From Paracoccus tegillarcae (GTDB taxonomy: Bacteria > Pseudomonadota > Alphaproteobacteria > Rhodobacterales > Rhodobacteraceae): DNA of 64,000 nucleotides. This document shows positions 61,151-64,000 of this stretch, in pieces. The position numbers were made by a program, and so were the translations under genes. The notes beneath the pieces were generated by a model. That model worked only from the letters and a program-made list of their open reading frames with translations. It had not been told where the DNA came from and searched no databases. The stretch is taken from positions 1,881,001-1,945,000 of the forward strand of contig NZ_CP025408.1 in NCBI RefSeq assembly GCF_002847305.1. Reading direction: 5' to 3'. The first letter of the stretch is position 1. Each line of letters begins with the position of its first letter.

Positions 61151-61914
61151 GCCGGGCGGACAGCCCCGTACCCGGCAAGCTGACCCTCTGGCAATATGTC
61201 CAGAATGTGCTGTTTTATGTGCATATCGCACTGGCCACGCTGGTTTATGGCGCCTGGGGGATTTTCGTGGTGCTGCGTCGGGGCAGGGATGGCGCCAAGC
61301 ATGTGGCGACAGTCTGGCTGCGCTATCTGATCTGGGCGGCGCGGTTTCATCTGGGCATCGTGACCGAGGTTCGCGGCACCCCGCCCACGGGCGATTGTAT
61401 CGTCGCCTCCAAGCATCAGTGTTTCTGGGATATCCTGTCGCTGGCTTATGCTTTGCCCGACCGCGCATTTATCATGAAACGCGAGGTCATGCGCGTGCCG
61501 ATCATGGGCTGGTACGCCTACAAGGTTGGCTGCATTCCCATCGACCGTTCGCGCGGCAAGGACGCGATGAAGGCGATTTCGGCGCAGATCAAGGAACGCA
61601 TGCAGCGCAATGCGCTTGGCCAGTTGATCATTTATCCCGAGGGCACGCGTACCCGGCCCGGGCAGAAAAAACCCTACAAACATGGTGTCGCAACGATCCG
61701 CGCAGCCACTGGTTTGCCGGTGATTCCGGTGGCCGTGAATACCGGCCTCTTCTGGCCCCGCAAGGGCTGGGGCATCCGCCCTGGTCGTGCGGTGATCGAA
61801 TTCCTGCCTGCCGTGCCCGCCGATCTGCCGAGCAACCGACTGATCCCTCATCTACAAGAGGTGATCGAGACCAATTCTGACAGGCTGATGGCCGAAGCGG
61901 GGTTCACGGGATGA
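61147..61914 (+). CDS. plsC: 1-acyl-sn-glycerol-3-phosphate acyltransferase
   Basis: A 255-residue membrane-bound acyltransferase that converts lysophosphatidic acid to phosphatidic acid. The catalytic H-x4-D is in SKHQCFWDILS and the substrate motif is YPEGTRTRPGQKK; the third motif PVIPVAVNTG is present. One or two membrane segments lie near the N-terminus (FYVHIALATLVYGAWGIF). It is coupled to ftsX by ATGA and to the following gene by ATGA, so four genes from ftsE onward form one operon. Confidence 0.94.
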   Translation: MSRADSPVPGKLTLWQYVQNVLFYVHIALATLVYGAWGIFVVLRRGRDGAKHVATVWLRYLIWAARFHLGIVTEVRGTPPTGDCIVASKHQCFWDILSLAYALPDRAFIMKREVMRVPIMGWYAYKVGCIPIDRSRGKDAMKAISAQIKERMQRNALGQLIIYPEGTRTRPGQKKPYKHGVATIRAATGLPVIPVAVNTGLFWPRKGWGIRPGRAVIEFLPAVPADLPSNRLIPHLQEVIETNSDRLMAEAGFTG

Positions 61915-62513
61915 AATGGCTGGGCGAAGACGATCTGGCGGCGATCTACGGCACACCGCAACCGGCTGCGATGCGGAAAGTGGCGGATCGGCTGACTGCG
62001 GATTACGCCGGTTTCCTCAGGGCGTCGCGCTTTTGCGTGCTGACCACGGTTGGCCCCGAGGGCACCGATGGCAGCCCGCGCGGCGACGACGGCCCTGTGG
62101 TGCAGATCATCGACGATGCGCACCTTGCGATGCCCGATTGGCAGGGCAACGAACGGATCGATTCCCTTCGCAATATAGCCCGCGACCCGCGCGTCAGCCT
62201 GATGTTTCTGGTCCGGGGATCGAACACGGTGATCCGCGTGAACGGCTCGGCCCGGCTGACCGACGACACCGATTTGCGACAGGGTTTCGCGCGGCAGGGC
62301 AAACTGCCCCGCACCGTAATCGTGGTGCAGATCAGCGAGGTCTATTTTCAATGCGCCCGCGCCGTGTTGCGTGCAGGTCTGTGGTCGGGGGCAGATGATA
62401 GTCAGGGCCTGGCCAAGCCCGGGCAGATCTTGTCGGGCATGACCGACGGCGAGGTCGGCGGCGCAGATTACGACGCCACCTGGCCCGCGCGCGCCGCCAA
62501 GAGCATGTGGTAG
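61911..62513 (+). CDS. Pyridoxamine 5'-phosphate oxidase-like flavoprotein (MSMEG_1061-type)
   Basis: A 200-residue split-barrel FMN-binding protein. LRASRFCVLTTVGPEGTDGSPRGD, VQIIDDAHLAMPDWQGNERIDSLRNI and VSLMFLVRGSNTVIRVNGSARLT match the PNPOx-like family of this size; the C-terminal IVVQISEVYFQCARAVLRAGLW also fits. Members bind FMN or F420, and the substrate is unknown. It ends the ftsEX-plsC operon. Confidence 0.9.
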   Translation: MKWLGEDDLAAIYGTPQPAAMRKVADRLTADYAGFLRASRFCVLTTVGPEGTDGSPRGDDGPVVQIIDDAHLAMPDWQGNERIDSLRNIARDPRVSLMFLVRGSNTVIRVNGSARLTDDTDLRQGFARQGKLPRTVIVVQISEVYFQCARAVLRAGLWSGADDSQGLAKPGQILSGMTDGEVGGADYDATWPARAAKSMW

Positions 62514-62869
62514 CCTGCCGGGCGGGCTCGTGGCGCGTGTGAGCGTTCGGCCATGCGCGGACCGGCTTGAGGCCGCGCGCGCTGCGTGGACAGCCGGCTC
62601 TTTCCCCAATGTGCCGCAGACATGATGATCGACAGCGCAACAAGGCGGATCGCATGCCTGCGATTCATGGGACCGGATGCGACAAATCGGGAAAACTTGG
62701 TAGCGGAGGAGACTGCCGCAGTAGCGTTGCGAGAAGTCGCACCCCTTCATATTAATCATCTAAATATCAGTTCGTTGTGGCGATGTTCTACGGAATCAAC
62801 CCGCAATCTGTTGCATCTTGTCGCACGAAATGTGATGACTTATGGGCGGGTAGGTATGAGGATACAAAA
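62514..62869. other. 356-bp gap before the integrase, change in base composition
   Basis: No supported gene. The left part is GC-rich like the operon before it; from about 62740 (CATATTAATCATCTAAATATC) it becomes A/T-rich, as expected at the edge of an acquired element. No tRNA or clear direct repeat that could be an attachment site was found. The integrase promoter and a weak leader must lie in the last 100 bp. Confidence 0.6.
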
Positions 62870-64000
62870 ATGCCGCGAGTTGCGAAGGAATTGTCTGCGC
62901 TGGAAGTGAAGCGCCTAAAGCATCCTGGCGGTGTAGCGCGGCCTGTATCGTTCGCCGTCGGCGGCGTGGCCGGTCTGTTGTTGCAGCTCACGACGAACGG
63001 CGGGCGAACTTGGGTGCTGCGGACGCGTATCGGAGCCAAGCGCCGCGAGATTGGCTTGGGCGGCGCATCCATCACCCTCGCCGGAGCGCGTGAGCGGGCG
63101 CGCAACACCCTTGATCAGATCAGGCAGGGAATTGATCCCGTCGAGGATCGAAAAGCCAAGCAAGCTGCGCTGGCGACGGCCCAACGACGCAGCCTGACAT
63201 TTGCCGATGCGCTGGATCGATATTGCGCCGCGCGGATGGAAGAATTCGGCAGCGAGCGTCACCGTCAGATATGGCGATCGAGTGTCGAGATGTACGCAAT
63301 CCCGGCAATCGGCGAAATACTGGTGTCGGACATTGAGCGCCAAGACATTCTTCGGGTTCTGTCGCCGATCTGGACCACAAAGACTGAGACGGCGCGGCGT
63401 TTGCGCGGCCGGGTGGAAAACATCCTTTCATGGGCGACCGTTAACGGCCACAGGACCGGCGATAATCCTGCGACATGGAAGGGCAACTTGAAGGAAGACC
63501 TGCCCAAGCCGGAGAAAGTGGCAAAGCGCGGAAATCATCCCGCCGTGTCTCTGGATGATGCGGCGGCGTGGATGGCTGACGTGCGTTCGCGGTCGGGCAT
63601 CGGGACACGCGCGCTGGAATTTGCTGTGCTGTGTGCAAGCCGCTCGGCAGAAGTTCGTGGCGCGGTTTGGTTCGAAATCGATCTCGACAAGGGTCTCTGG
63701 GTCATCCCCGCCGACCGCATGAAGATGGATCGGGAACATCGGGTGCCGTTGACCGCTCAAGCGGTTGCATTGCTGAAGGCGCTGCCTCGGCTGGAGGGCA
63801 ACCCGCTCGTCTTCCCTGCCGCCCGTGGCGGGATGCTGTCTGATGCGGCGATCAGCGCAACGATGAAACGCATCCACGAAGCAAAGGCGAAAGAGGACGG
63901 CATCGGGTATGTCGACGCCCGCTCGAAGCGCCCTGCTGTCCCACATGGCACCGCCCGCAGCATGTTCAGGGATTGGGGAGCCGAGTGCACTGACTATCCA
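62870..64000 (+). CDS. Tyrosine-type site-specific integrase with Arm DNA-binding domain, 3' end off window
   Basis: 377 codons are present and open to the last base. The N-terminal Arm domain (DUF4102, about 10-95: LLLQLTTNGGRTWVLRTRI, EIGLGGASITLAGARERA) recognises arm-type sites; a core-binding SAM-like domain follows (about 108-200). Catalytic residues visible are R258 (CASRSAEVRGAVW), K285 (MKMDREHRVPL) and H359 with R363 (PHGTARSMFRDW); the Tyr nucleophile lies beyond the edge. This type integrates P4-like phages and genomic islands. The gene reads into the unseen right side, where the rest of the element is expected. Confidence 0.93.
   Translation, partial: MPRVAKELSALEVKRLKHPGGVARPVSFAVGGVAGLLLQLTTNGGRTWVLRTRIGAKRREIGLGGASITLAGARERARNTLDQIRQGIDPVEDRKAKQAALATAQRRSLTFADALDRYCAARMEEFGSERHRQIWRSSVEMYAIPAIGEILVSDIERQDILRVLSPIWTTKTETARRLRGRVENILSWATVNGHRTGDNPATWKGNLKEDLPKPEKVAKRGNHPAVSLDDAAAWMADVRSRSGIGTRALEFAVLCASRSAEVRGAVWFEIDLDKGLWVIPADRMKMDREHRVPLTAQAVALLKALPRLEGNPLVFPAARGGMLSDAAISATMKRIHEAKAKEDGIGYVDARSKRPAVPHGTARSMFRDWGAECTDYP

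Noticed and set aside
62690..62740. Possible tRNA fragment as attachment site for the integrase
   Set aside because: GGTAGCGGAGGAG looked like part of a tRNA but no acceptor, T-arm or anticodon stem could be folded.

Overview
The window looks like a chromosomal segment of a GC-rich alphaproteobacterium of the Rhodobacterales, most likely Paracoccus or a close relative. The evidence is the gene repertoire and order: phaA-phaB, a decaprenyl-type polyprenyl synthase, argH-lptM-lysA-DUF4175-zinc ribbon-ftsEX-plsC, an AtoE-type short-chain fatty acid carrier, a GC-rich hairpin repeat ending in GGATATTT that occurs twice, and strong GC bias at third codon positions. One gene near 17.3-18.5 kb and its flanks are visibly poorer in GC, and the right edge carries a phage-type integrase; both look acquired.

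Left arm (1-11.4 kb): a catabolic accessory locus. A plus-strand operon holds the 3' part of kduI, an unrecognised 811-residue protein with a predicted sugar-enzyme architecture, and a complete sugar ABC importer (binding protein, two permeases, ATPase). Facing it is a minus-strand pair: an SsuD-type flavin monooxygenase that keeps the sulfonate-pocket residues (R236, H238, Y341, H343, plus W206) and an aldo/keto reductase with an intact catalytic tetrad. Divergent from these are a GntR/UTRA repressor and a Gfo/Idh/MocA oxidoreductase. The set matches the logic of oxidative sulfoquinovose breakdown (sulfo-SMO): import, oxygenolytic loss of sulfite to give 6-oxo-glucose, reduction to glucose. 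No GH31 sulfoquinovosidase and no flavin reductase is present in the window; the Gfo/Idh protein is a candidate NAD-dependent sulfoquinovosidase. The linkage to kduI and the 811-residue protein is unexplained. This is the most interesting system in the window.

11.4-16.7 kb: small housekeeping and stress genes (DUF305 protein, rsmD, a Prx5-type peroxiredoxin, a methyltransferase, a gamma-glutamylcyclotransferase-like protein, a LysR regulator facing a small secreted protein, a nitronate monooxygenase-like flavoprotein). 16.7-18.6 kb: a lower-GC patch with two sets of helically phased direct repeats (11-bp GTACAC iterons and 10-bp TA-rich repeats) upstream of an orphan AAA+/ORC-like ATPase. 18.6-26 kb: clpB with a recognisable heat-shock promoter, pyrF, a membrane protein, a DUF892 protein, a Nudix hydrolase, an NfeD/SPFH pair and an N-formylglutamate amidohydrolase.

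26-33.4 kb: tRNA-Val(GAC) with a good sigma-70 promoter, rpmJ, a DUF1643 protein, an RTX calcium-binding protein, a StrF-type glycosyltransferase, then rpsO and pnp separated by an opposed DUF2254 gene. 33.4-41 kb: a PQQ sugar dehydrogenase-cytochrome c fusion, a 1-Cys peroxiredoxin, atoE, and a type I secretion pair (fusion protein plus ABC ATPase). 41-52 kb: mlaA-mlaC, a PBP1A-type murein synthase, amtB, polyprenyl synthase, trmN6-like methyltransferase, ydcH, phaB-phaA and an EAL-domain protein. 52-62.5 kb: tag, a TlpA thioredoxin, argH, a 48-codon LptM-like lipoprotein, lysA, DUF4175, a zinc-ribbon protein, ftsE-ftsX, plsC and a PNPOx-like protein. From 62.87 kb an Arm-domain tyrosine integrase runs off the right edge, probably the border of a genomic island. 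No CRISPR array, rRNA or intact insertion sequence was seen.
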